Source: JACJVV01 sp047603135
Lineage (GTDB): Archaea > Nanobdellota > Nanobdellia > Woesearchaeales > JACJVV01
Direction: 5' to 3'
Assembly (NCBI GenBank): GCA_047603135.1
Contig: JBLKOW010000002.1
Span: 1-31,961, forward strand
Length of the DNA: 31,961 nucleotides
A model generated the notes under the pieces. That model was not told the origin of the DNA. It saw nothing but the letters and a program-made list of their open reading frames with translations, and searched no databases. The stretch's first letter is position 1, and the number at the start of each line of letters is the position of its first letter. The translations under genes were made by a program, and so were the position numbers. Below are positions 8,203 through 15,141 of this stretch, in pieces.

Positions 8203-9120
8203 ATGGAAATCGCTCGTAAAATAAATCACTTCGTAGTTCTGATTTTTCTAGCAGTAGTTTTAAGTGCGTGTACACCAAGTGGACAGCAAACAACGCAAAC
8301 TCACATGTCTGGAACTGAAGGAATTACACTTTCCTTTGTAGGAAACAGTCCACCACCAATAATTTATGTTGACGACCGAGGTGATGACAGGGTAAGTATT
8401 GACATTGAAGCACGAAATCGAGGAACGTCTCCTTCAAATGTTGAAGTATTTTTCTCAGGATTCGATGAAAGAATTGTGGATGTACAAAGTATTAGTGGAT
8501 TTGACTTTAGTAGTGAAGTTGATTACCGAACACGCTTTAATCCAGTTGGAGGGTATCGTGAAGTATCAACAACCCTAAATGTACGAGATCTTGGAACAAG
8601 TTCTGCATATGAATTCCCTCTTCGTGTGATTTATTGTTATGATTATGAAACAGTAGCTGCAGTACAATTATGTGTTGATCCAAACCCTCACAGAAGAAAC
8701 ACAGCTGATGCATGTACTCCTTCCAGTGTAAACACAAATGGACAAGGGGCACCTGTTGGTATAAGTTCAGTTGAACAAGAATCAATGCCAGGTAGAGTAA
8801 GACTAAAAATCAATGTTCAACATTATGGACAAGGCCAAGTCCTCACACAAAATGCTGAATGTCGAGGAATCCCTGCACGAAGTGAGGAAGATTATATTGC
8901 ATTTAGTCCACCAACGTTAGGAGGTATCCCTGGTGACTGTCCAACACAAAATCCAGTAAAACTACAAAACGGCAGAGCAAACATCATATGTAATTTTGAT
9001 TTACCTGATGCAGATGCACCGTCATACATGACACTTCTTGAAATGCGCCTTGAAGACTATAAAATCAAAGATTCAATACAAAGAAATATTAGAATAATAA
9101 ATGAACGAACAAGAAGATAA
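8203..9120 (+). CDS. Six-cysteine lipoprotein, paralogue 3
   Basis: 305 residues, signal peptide and lipobox L-S-A-C (C23). It shares the family layout: E-G-I-T-L-S-F, S-P-P-P, NPVGGY, CYDYETVAAVQLCVDPNP, GQGAPVGISSVE and six cysteines in the second half. The first half, about 90 residues with N-R-G-T repeats of charge and glycine, looks like an Ig-like or jelly-roll beta sandwich by pattern only. No catalytic residues are recognisable. It may have its own promoter at 8149-8156. The next gene begins 19 nt downstream with a clear SD, so the two are likely co-transcribed. Confidence 0.77.
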   Translation: MEIARKINHFVVLIFLAVVLSACTPSGQQTTQTHMSGTEGITLSFVGNSPPPIIYVDDRGDDRVSIDIEARNRGTSPSNVEVFFSGFDERIVDVQSISGFDFSSEVDYRTRFNPVGGYREVSTTLNVRDLGTSSAYEFPLRVIYCYDYETVAAVQLCVDPNPHRRNTADACTPSSVNTNGQGAPVGISSVEQESMPGRVRLKINVQHYGQGQVLTQNAECRGIPARSEEDYIAFSPPTLGGIPGDCPTQNPVKLQNGRANIICNFDLPDADAPSYMTLLEMRLEDYKIKDSIQRNIRIINERTRR

Positions 9121-9125
9121 AATAC

Positions 9126-9130
9126 GGAGG
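9126..9130 (+). promoter_or_regulatory. Shine-Dalgarno site deciding the start of lipoprotein 4
   Basis: GGAGG 9 nt before the ATG at 9140. An in-frame ATG at 9101 lies inside the previous gene, has no SD and would put a charged leader before the signal peptide, so 9140 is preferred. Confidence 0.75.
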
Positions 9131-9139
9131 ATTGATATT

Positions 9140-10123
9140 ATGAATTACAAAATACTAACATTAATAACGATAACTTTTGTTGGAGTTATTCTAGCAGGAT
9201 GTGGTGCAGGAGAAGGCGGCACAGGCCCTTCACGAACACCATTCGCAGGCGGTGCAAATGGGCTCTCATTATCATTCATGGAAGGAGCACCACCAAATGA
9301 AGTTTTTGATGCAGGAAATTTTCCATTTTCAATTAATGTCCGTGTAGAAAATCTTGGTGAACATACTGTAGGTCAGAATGACGGTTATATTGAAATCACA
9401 GGAATTAATCCTGAAGACTTTGGGAAACGAACGGACGAAATGCTTCAAGAGTTCCCTCAAGATATCCGTGGAGTAGTTAAAAATCATGAAGGAACTGTTA
9501 TTATTGGTGAAACAGTTACAGTTGATTTCCAAAACCTTAACTACGAACGAAATTTACGAGGTAACTGGGATGGTCCACGTATTCGTGCAAACGCATGTTA
9601 CAATTATGAAACTGAAGCATCAACAGCTGTTTGTTTAAAACAAGACATGCTTGCAAATATTAATAGTAGAGATATTTGTTCGGTAAGTGGTCAAAAACCT
9701 GTATATAATTCAGGCGCACCAATTCATATTAGTAAAGTAGAACAAACCCCTGTTAGTGCAAACAGAATACAAGTTCAATTTGAAATCAGACATGTAGGGT
9801 CTGCAAACGATAGAATCTATAGGTATGACACTGAATGTGATGACAGACCAACAAACAATGATAAAAACAAAGTCTTTTTCGAAATCCCCGAACCAATTAA
9901 TGGCAATTATGCTGAATGTTCTGGATTAGAAGAAGGAGCTAGTGGAACAAATGCAGGATTCGTTACCCTTCCTAACCGAGAACCTCGCGTAGTTATATGT
10001 GCATTTGATGTTGGCGAAATCCGTGGTGGATATGAGCAACAAGTTACTGCCCACTTACGGTATAGATACAGTCAATTCATTGAAAGAAACATTTTAATTA
10101 GAGATGTAACAACCTCTAATTAA
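9140..10123 (+). CDS. Six-cysteine lipoprotein, paralogue 4
   Basis: 327 residues from the SD-supported ATG. The signal peptide ends in lipobox L-A-G-C at C21, followed by a Gly/Ser/Thr-rich linker. It carries the family elements G-A-N-G-L-S-L-S-F, G-A-P-P, CYNYETEAS, SGAPIHISKVE and the six ordered cysteines, but it lacks the DPNP of paralogues 2 and 3 and has a longer last loop, so it is the most diverged copy with paralogue 1. Its stop codon lies inside the stem of a terminator hairpin, which closes the envelope cluster. Function unknown; lipid-anchored surface location is inferred. Confidence 0.77.
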   Translation: MNYKILTLITITFVGVILAGCGAGEGGTGPSRTPFAGGANGLSLSFMEGAPPNEVFDAGNFPFSINVRVENLGEHTVGQNDGYIEITGINPEDFGKRTDEMLQEFPQDIRGVVKNHEGTVIIGETVTVDFQNLNYERNLRGNWDGPRIRANACYNYETEASTAVCLKQDMLANINSRDICSVSGQKPVYNSGAPIHISKVEQTPVSANRIQVQFEIRHVGSANDRIYRYDTECDDRPTNNDKNKVFFEIPEPINGNYAECSGLEEGASGTNAGFVTLPNREPRVVICAFDVGEIRGGYEQQVTAHLRYRYSQFIERNILIRDVTTSN

Positions 10124-10141
10124 TTTTTTATTTTTTATTTT
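10094..10141 (+). terminator. Hairpin plus T-tract terminator of the envelope cluster
   Basis: A perfect 10-bp stem pairs 10094-10103 with 10114-10123, loop of 10, overlapping the last codons and the stop. TTTTTTATTTTTTATTTT follows at once. Archaeal termination needs mainly the T-tract, but this has the full shape of a bacterial intrinsic terminator. Between here and 10214 nothing else is seen. Confidence 0.75.
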
Positions 10142-10214
10142 CCATTTTATATGTAATTTTTAATATAATTCTACATCATATAATCCCTCAACATCAAAAA
10201 CAGGAGACGAAAGC

Positions 10215-10222
10215 TTTTTAAA
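10215..10222 (+). promoter_or_regulatory. TATA box for eL34-eL14
   Basis: TTTTTAAA about 50 nt before the eL34 ATG gives an expected leader of about 26 nt. AAGGT at 10260-10264 is the ribosome binding site. Confidence 0.5.
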
Positions 10223-10269
10223 CAAATTTCAATTCCTCTAACCCACATAAAGTAAATATAAGGTAAAAA

Positions 10270-10542
10270 ATGGTATCAGGAAAACACAAATCACGAACAT
10301 TACGAAAAATATTCGTCAAAGCGCCAGGAAATACAGTTAAAGTACATTATAGAAGAAGAAAGCCTGGAAAAGCAACATGTCCGATATATGGAACTGCGCT
10401 TGCTGGCGTACCACAAGAAAATACAACAAAAATTCGTAATATGCCAAAAACAATGCGTCGCCCAGAACGACCATTTGGTGGAGTTTTATCCTCTCGTGCA
10501 ATGAGAGATAAAATGAAAGTTAAAGCACGATCATTAGAATAA
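10270..10542 (+). CDS. rpl34e: Ribosomal protein eL34
   Basis: 90 residues, the normal length of archaeal eL34. The basic start S-R-T-L-R-K-I-F, the segment T-V-K-V-H-Y-R-R-R-K-P and the later RPERPFGGVLS are diagnostic. The usual archaeal CxxC-type site is reduced to a single cysteine (TCPIYG). It is part of the large subunit in archaea and eukaryotes. In many archaea the order is DUF106, cmk, eL34, eL14, truB; here eL34 is followed directly by eL14 with no cmk. An AAGGT site 5 nt upstream supports the ATG. Confidence 0.92.
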   Translation: MVSGKHKSRTLRKIFVKAPGNTVKVHYRRRKPGKATCPIYGTALAGVPQENTTKIRNMPKTMRRPERPFGGVLSSRAMRDKMKVKARSLE

Positions 10543-10550
10543 CTAATTTA

Positions 10551-10596
10551 CATTACCTGAAAGATTTGGTAACAGCTTTCAGAAATAAAGGTAATG
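10551..10596 (+). promoter_or_regulatory. Bulged hairpin between eL34 and eL14
   Basis: CATTACC (10551-10557) pairs with GGTAATG (10590-10596), and inside it TGAAAG (10558-10563) pairs with CTTTCA (10576-10581). This gives 13 pairs, an 8-nt bulge on the 3' side and a 12-nt loop. It fills most of the 89-nt gap and ends 23 nt before the eL14 SD, so it could be a processing site or translational control element. The role is inferred. Confidence 0.4.
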
Positions 10597-10619
10597 CAAG
10601 ACTTCTTGTATTACATAAT

Positions 10620-10625
10620 GAGGAG
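10620..10625 (+). promoter_or_regulatory. Shine-Dalgarno site deciding the eL14 start
   Basis: GAGGAG lies 6 nt before the ATG at 10632. This excludes an upstream in-frame start whose extra 22 residues do not resemble eL14. Confidence 0.8.
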
Positions 10626-10631
10626 ATACAC

Positions 10632-11003
10632 ATGTTTGAATTAGGAAGAGTATGTATGAAAATAGCAGGCAGAGATGCAGGTAAAATAGGTGTTGTAGTA
10701 GATACAATAGATGAAAAATTTGTTCTTATCGATGGCGAAGTTAGACGAAGAAAATGTAACACACAACATCTTGAACTTACACCAAAAAAAGTTGATATTA
10801 AAGCTAAAGCAACTCAAAAAGAAATTTGTGAAGCACTTAAAGCAGTTGGGATTGAAATAGAAGAAAAGAAAGAAACTAAGAAAAAAACTGCAGCACCACG
10901 TCCAAAAAAACAAAAAACAGTCAAGAAAAAAGAAAGTGATGAAAAAAAACCAAAACTAACAAAGACTGAGAAAAAAGACGAAAAGGATTTACCTGAAAAA
11001 TAA
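10632..11003 (+). CDS. rpl14e: Ribosomal protein eL14 with a Lys-rich tail
   Basis: 123 residues from the SD-supported ATG. The KOW/SH3-like core opens with M-F-E-L-G-R-V, then KIAGRDAG, VLIDGEVRRRKCN and Q-H-L-E-L-T-P, all typical of eL14 in the large subunit. From about residue 76 a low-complexity Lys/Glu/Thr tail of about 48 residues extends the protein beyond the usual archaeal length of about 80-95. truB, the common downstream neighbour, is absent. T-tracts follow the stop (11011-11026). Confidence 0.93.
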   Translation: MFELGRVCMKIAGRDAGKIGVVVDTIDEKFVLIDGEVRRRKCNTQHLELTPKKVDIKAKATQKEICEALKAVGIEIEEKKETKKKTAAPRPKKQKTVKKKESDEKKPKLTKTEKKDEKDLPEK

Positions 11004-11124
11004 AATGTACTATTTTTTATTTTTTAATATTTATATAACATTTTCTACAAAAATTTAATAACAAAACACAGCAATTAAAAATTACGAAATAAATAGAAAA
11101 TCCATAAAAAAATTATTAAAAAAT
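11004..11124. terminator. Convergent T-tract terminators
   Basis: This 121-nt gap between convergent eL14 and PAN has T runs on the + strand at 11011-11026 and A runs at 11106-11112 and 11118-11123 that are T runs for PAN. No gene or clear hairpin is seen. Confidence 0.5.
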
Positions 11125-12270
11125 CTATCCAAACATATGTATATGCTCGGTTTCTTGCTCTTCTTTTGCACGAACTTTCTTGATTGCTGCAAAGAAATCT
11201 TGTTCAGATACTGATGTTTTATTTTTCCGAATAGCAAAATAACCCGCTTCAGTGCATACTGATTTTATTTCAGCTCCTGAGAAGTTTTCCATTTTTTCAA
11301 CAAGAGCTTTGACATTAACTTTGTCAAGTTTCATTTTACGTGTATGAATTTTAAATATGTCTTCTCGTCCTTTTTTATCAGGATTTCCAACCTCTATAAG
11401 ACGATCAAGCCTTCCTGGACGAATAACTGCTGGATCCAGAATATCTTTTCTATTTGTACAACCAATTATTTTAACATTATCAAGATTAGAGAACCCATCA
11501 ATTTCTGCAAGTAACTGCATAAACGTTCGCTGAACTTCACGCTCACCTGAAGTCCCCACTTCAATCCGCGTTGCAGCAATAGAATCAATTTCATCAATAA
11601 AAATAATGGTTGGTTTCTTCTCGCGTGCAAGTTCAAACATTTCATGAACTAATTTCGCACCTTCACCGATAAACTTTTGCACTAATTCTGAACCTACCAC
11701 TTCAATAAATGTAGATTTAGTCGCAGAAGCTACCGCTTTTGCAAGAAGTGTTTTTCCAGTTCCAGGTTCACCATGCAATAAAACTCCTTTTGGTGGCTGA
11801 ATACCAACTTTTTTAAAGAGTTCTGGTTTACGCAGAGGAAGTTCGATAACTTCTTTAATTTCTTGAATTTGTTTTGATAAGCCCCCTACATCAGACCATT
11901 TCACGTTAGGTTTTTCAACAATAATAAACTGCTCAACATTGAACTTTTTATCAGTAGTTGTTTTCTTGATAATAGTTAAATTCTTTTGCTCAACAAGAAC
12001 AGAATCCCCTGATTCTAATTTCCCACAATCTTCAGAAACATTAACCATAAATGAATTTCCATTAGGAATACGAATTATTGCCAAATTGTCAGGAAATACT
12101 TCAATAACCTCACAAACCATCAGTGGAGGATTACGAAACTTAGCAAGTTCAGATTTTAATTGAGTCACCGATTGACGCAAAAGACGATTCTCATCTTCAA
12201 GTGCTGAGGTATTTGCAACATAGGAATAGTATACTGAATCTTGTTTTTCATTTGTTGAATTTGAGTCCAT
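11125..12270 (-). CDS. pan: Proteasome-activating nucleotidase PAN
   Basis: 381 residues: N-terminal coiled coil (about 22-46), OB domain (about 48-110) and AAA+ module. Visible motifs are Walker A GEPGTGKT (167-174, with Glu where Pro is usual), pore loop K-F-I-G (199-202), Walker B IIFIDEID (222-229), sensor N273 and arginine fingers in IRPGRLDR. PAN unfolds substrates and opens the 20S proteasome gate. The C-terminus is M-F-G, an HbYX-like tripeptide with Phe for Tyr. The TATA box at 12293-12300 is about 26 nt before the ATG, so the mRNA is probably leaderless. It lies downstream of the M24 peptidase but has its own promoter. Confidence 0.93.
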   Translation of the reverse strand: MDSNSTNEKQDSVYYSYVANTSALEDENRLLRQSVTQLKSELAKFRNPPLMVCEVIEVFPDNLAIIRIPNGNSFMVNVSEDCGKLESGDSVLVEQKNLTIIKKTTTDKKFNVEQFIIVEKPNVKWSDVGGLSKQIQEIKEVIELPLRKPELFKKVGIQPPKGVLLHGEPGTGKTLLAKAVASATKSTFIEVVGSELVQKFIGEGAKLVHEMFELAREKKPTIIFIDEIDSIAATRIEVGTSGEREVQRTFMQLLAEIDGFSNLDNVKIIGCTNRKDILDPAVIRPGRLDRLIEVGNPDKKGREDIFKIHTRKMKLDKVNVKALVEKMENFSGAEIKSVCTEAGYFAIRKNKTSVSEQDFFAAIKKVRAKEEQETEHIHMFG

Positions 12271-12292
12271 AGTTATGCAATGCTGTAATCGT

Positions 12293-12300
12293 TTTTAAAA
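12293..12300 (-). promoter_or_regulatory. TATA box of pan
   Basis: TTTTAAAA centred 26 nt before the ATG at 12270 predicts a leaderless transcript. Confidence 0.55.
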
Positions 12301-12361
12301 CTTTTGTAAATGAAGTCAAAATTAACATTATCATGTTAGTTAGTGAGCCCTATATACAAAC

Positions 12362-13384
12362 TTACGACCTCTTTTTAAAAACAAGCAACTCTCGAGAAGA
12401 CCTCGTAAGCGGCTTCACTGAATTTTTAGTAAAAACAAACGTATCTTCAATACGAATCCCAAATTTGCCAGGATAATAAACACCTGGCTCAAGGGTAAAA
12501 GCAACTCCTTCAGTAATTACATCCTTAGATGCTTTAGAAAAAGAAGGTGCTTCGTGTATTTCAACTCCTACCCCATGACCTAATAAATGATTAAAATATT
12601 TGCCTAGTCTTTTTCGAGCAGAAGCATCGATATCTGAAAAACGTGAAGAATTTTTGCTGAGACTAACACTGCGTGTATATTCACCAAGAACAAGCTTGTA
12701 CTTTTGTAAAAATTGTCGCGTCGGTTTGCCAAAATAAATTGTTCTCGTCATATCACTACAATAATTTTCATGAATTACCCCAAAATCAATTACTGTTGAT
12801 CCTACAAGTAAACTATCTGTTGGTATGTGATGAGGCGAAGCACTATGAGCCCCACAAGCCACAATAGGATTAAAAGAAGGTTTAACTCCTTTTTTTAGCA
12901 TTTCAGAGAGTAAATATTGTGAAATATCTTTCTCAGTACGAAATTTTCCAAGAGTAAGTAATCGAACAAGTGAAGTGAAAATAGAATCGGTAATTTGACA
13001 AGCTTTAGTAATCCGAACAATTTCATCAGATGATTTTCGATATCTTAACTTTTTCACAAAATCGCGTGCATCTACAAAACGACACGATAATAATTTTTTC
13101 AAGCGAGCAAACTGTGCAACCGAAACATACTCTTTATTGACTGCAATTGATGTTAGTGATGTAATTCCAAAATACTTCTTTAAGGTTTTCAAAAGAGTAT
13201 TTCTCTGAAGAGAAAAGCACTTGATAGAATGATACATATCCCTCTCAAATTCAGGAACAAACATGCATTTCTTATATGAACGGTCATCATAAAAAACAAT
13301 ACAGTGCTCAGGAGAATGTCCTGTAAAATAAGTAACGGCAGGGTCTTTTCTATATTCGCCTGAATTCATAAAAAGATATAACAT
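12362..13384 (-). CDS. M24 family Xaa-Pro-type aminopeptidase
   Basis: 340 residues. The C-terminal pita-bread domain keeps all five metal ligands: D200 (VIDFG), D211 (CSDMTRT), H270 (LLGHGVG), E299 (TLEPG) and E313 (RIEDT). The first 110 residues form a shortened creatinase-like N-domain. The family removes an N-terminal residue ahead of proline, with two metal ions, in the cytosol; the exact specificity cannot be read from the sequence. A second ATG at 13369 (Met6) is an alternative start, but TTTTTAAA lies 26 nt before the first ATG and supports it as leaderless. It diverges from the M16 peptidase. Confidence 0.88.
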   Translation of the reverse strand: MLYLFMNSGEYRKDPAVTYFTGHSPEHCIVFYDDRSYKKCMFVPEFERDMYHSIKCFSLQRNTLLKTLKKYFGITSLTSIAVNKEYVSVAQFARLKKLLSCRFVDARDFVKKLRYRKSSDEIVRITKACQITDSIFTSLVRLLTLGKFRTEKDISQYLLSEMLKKGVKPSFNPIVACGAHSASPHHIPTDSLLVGSTVIDFGVIHENYCSDMTRTIYFGKPTRQFLQKYKLVLGEYTRSVSLSKNSSRFSDIDASARKRLGKYFNHLLGHGVGVEIHEAPSFSKASKDVITEGVAFTLEPGVYYPGKFGIRIEDTFVFTKNSVKPLTRSSRELLVFKKRS

Positions 13385-13405
13385 ACATCATTAATACATA
13401 TTACA

Positions 13406-13423
13406 TTTAAAAAAATTTTTAAA
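13406..13423. promoter_or_regulatory. Two abutting TATA boxes of the divergent peptidase genes
   Basis: A near-palindromic AT tract carries TTTTTAAA on the - strand (13406-13413) and on the + strand (13416-13423). Each is centred about 26 nt before the start codon it faces (13384 and 13445), so both mRNAs should be leaderless. With only 2 bp between the boxes, two TBP molecules could not bind together. Confidence 0.6.
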
Positions 13424-13444
13424 ACAAACATCTTTAGAAAAAAT

Positions 13445-14641
13445 ATGAAAAAATTTACATTGAAAAACGGAATAAGAGTAATACATGTAGATAATAAAAG
13501 TAATATTTGCACGATTCATGCATCAGTTTTAGTAGGAAGTTCAAATGAAAATAGCACAAACGAAGGAATCTCGCATGTTATAGAACACATGCTTTTTGAA
13601 GGTACAAAAAACCGAAGTGCAGAGCAAATCGCACGAGAAGTTGAACAATATGGAGCTGAAATGAATGCCTATACAAGCACAAGTAAGACTGTTTACCACA
13701 TAAAAATAAAAAACACATTCCTTAAAAAAGCAGCTGAAGTATTAAGTGATATGCTCATAAACCCATTATTTGATAAGAAATTGCTTAAAAAAGAAAAAAA
13801 TGTTATTTTAGAAGAAATAAATATGATTAATGATCAACCAAGACATTATCAATGGATTTTCTTTGAGAAAGCACTTTTACCAGCACCATTCTCAAATGCA
13901 CCATACGGATCTGCCAAAAGAGTAAAAGCTTTTACGACAGAGAATTTAAAAAAATTCCACGCAAAATACTATTGTGCAAAAAATACCATTATAACAGTAA
14001 CAGGTAAATACAGCAATTTACAGCATATTCTCGAAGAAACATTTGGAGAAATGAATAAAGGAAAAGCTTCTCCAAAATTAAAATGCACTATTAATAATCA
14101 AAAAAGAGTCAAAATAAAGCACAAAAAGAATCTAACTTCAGAATACATGGTCTTAGGATATCAAGTTCCTAAAAGAAATCATCCTGACAGCTATCCAATT
14201 GACGTAATTAGATCCATCTTAGCAAGAGGACAATCTGGACGCCTGTTTGTGGAAGTGCGAACAAAAAGAGGATTAACATATGATATTGGAGTGTATCATG
14301 ATCCTGCGCGAGATTTTGGCTTCTTTGCGTGCCACACTTCTGCAGATAGTACAAAAATTAAAATTATTGAAAAAATCATTCAAGAACAACTAGATGCACT
14401 ATCAACACTATCAAAACAAGAACTAAAAGAAGCAATTACTTTTATTGAAGGTAATAGAACACTATCATGTGAGGATAGCCAGACATATGCAGATATGGTA
14501 AGTTTTCATGAAGAATGCGGAGATGCACTCGATTTTAACACATACTTAACAAAAATAAAAAAAGTAACAAAAAAAGACATTTTACGTGTACGTGACACGT
14601 ATCTAAACGACAAATACACCAAAATAATCTTGAAAAAATAA
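13445..14641 (+). CDS. M16 family (insulinase/MPP-like) zinc peptidase
   Basis: 398 residues, the size of a single-chain M16B half-clam. The inverted zinc motif HVIEH is at residues 44-48 and the third ligand is E123/E124 in VILEEIN, about 75 residues on as expected. The C-terminal domain holds the conserved R-T-K-R-G-L-T-Y segment that binds substrate. The family cleaves short or unfolded peptides inside a closed chamber, often as dimers. No signal peptide is present, so it is cytosolic. A TATA box 26 nt before the ATG suggests a leaderless mRNA. Confidence 0.9.
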   Translation: MKKFTLKNGIRVIHVDNKSNICTIHASVLVGSSNENSTNEGISHVIEHMLFEGTKNRSAEQIAREVEQYGAEMNAYTSTSKTVYHIKIKNTFLKKAAEVLSDMLINPLFDKKLLKKEKNVILEEINMINDQPRHYQWIFFEKALLPAPFSNAPYGSAKRVKAFTTENLKKFHAKYYCAKNTIITVTGKYSNLQHILEETFGEMNKGKASPKLKCTINNQKRVKIKHKKNLTSEYMVLGYQVPKRNHPDSYPIDVIRSILARGQSGRLFVEVRTKRGLTYDIGVYHDPARDFGFFACHTSADSTKIKIIEKIIQEQLDALSTLSKQELKEAITFIEGNRTLSCEDSQTYADMVSFHEECGDALDFNTYLTKIKKVTKKDILRVRDTYLNDKYTKIILKK

Positions 14642-14717
14642 CAAAGATAACACATAAACATAGAAAAGTTTAAAAAGAAGCATAACTTTAATATTTTAAA
14701 ATTACACAGGTGGCATT

Positions 14718-14981
14718 ATGGCTGAAGAAGAAAAAAAATTTTCACGACAAATCCTTGGAAAGACAATAGTTAGTAAAACTGGTAAAAAGTTCGGAGAAGT
14801 GGGTGATATTGTATTTGAAACTCGATCAGGAGAACTAATTCATATTGTAGTTAACAGTCCAACAGTTTATTCTGATAAACTTGATCTTGAAAAAGATAAA
14901 GGCGGGAATCTTCTCATTCCATTCTCAGCAGTTATTGCTATGGGTGACTTTCTAGTTATTGCTGAAGAAGATATTATTTAA
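14718..14981 (+). CDS. PRC-barrel domain protein
   Basis: 87 residues forming one PRC-barrel: Q-I-L-G-K-T-I-V, a G-K-K-F-G-E-V-G-D-I turn, the E-L-I-H-I-V-V strand, I-P-F-S-A-V and the closing strand F-L-V-I-A-E. Small stand-alone PRC-barrels are common in archaea; some (CdpB in haloarchaea) bind FtsZ partners in cell division, others are tied to RNA metabolism. Nothing here decides between them. An AGGTGG site about 5 nt before the ATG supports the start. A possible TATA (GTTTAAAA) lies near 14670. Confidence 0.85.
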   Translation: MAEEEKKFSRQILGKTIVSKTGKKFGEVGDIVFETRSGELIHIVVNSPTVYSDKLDLEKDKGGNLLIPFSAVIAMGDFLVIAEEDII

Positions 14982-15111
14982 TTTTCTCGTTTTATTTTCA
15001 ATTAATTTTACAAATTAGTTCTAATTAAGCCTATTTAATAAACCACAAATAAAGGCGGCATTAACAAATATTTTACAATAATAATATTTAAGCACAAATC
15101 TCAGCGAAGCA

Positions 15112-15119
15112 TTTATAAT
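15112..15119 (+). promoter_or_regulatory. TATA box of rfcS
   Basis: TTTATAAT centred 26 nt before the ATG at 15142. It predicts a leaderless transcript and argues against the in-frame TTG at 15130 as start. Confidence 0.6.
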
Positions 15120-15141
15120 TAAACATTGTTTGTCATTACCT

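Noticed and set aside
9101..9139. Upstream ATG for the fourth lipoprotein
   Set aside because: It lies inside the previous gene, lacks an SD and spoils the signal peptide; GGAGG supports 9140.
10566..10631. Upstream extended start for eL14
   Set aside because: The start would be a non-ATG codon within a hairpin; GAGGAG and the family N-terminus support 10632.
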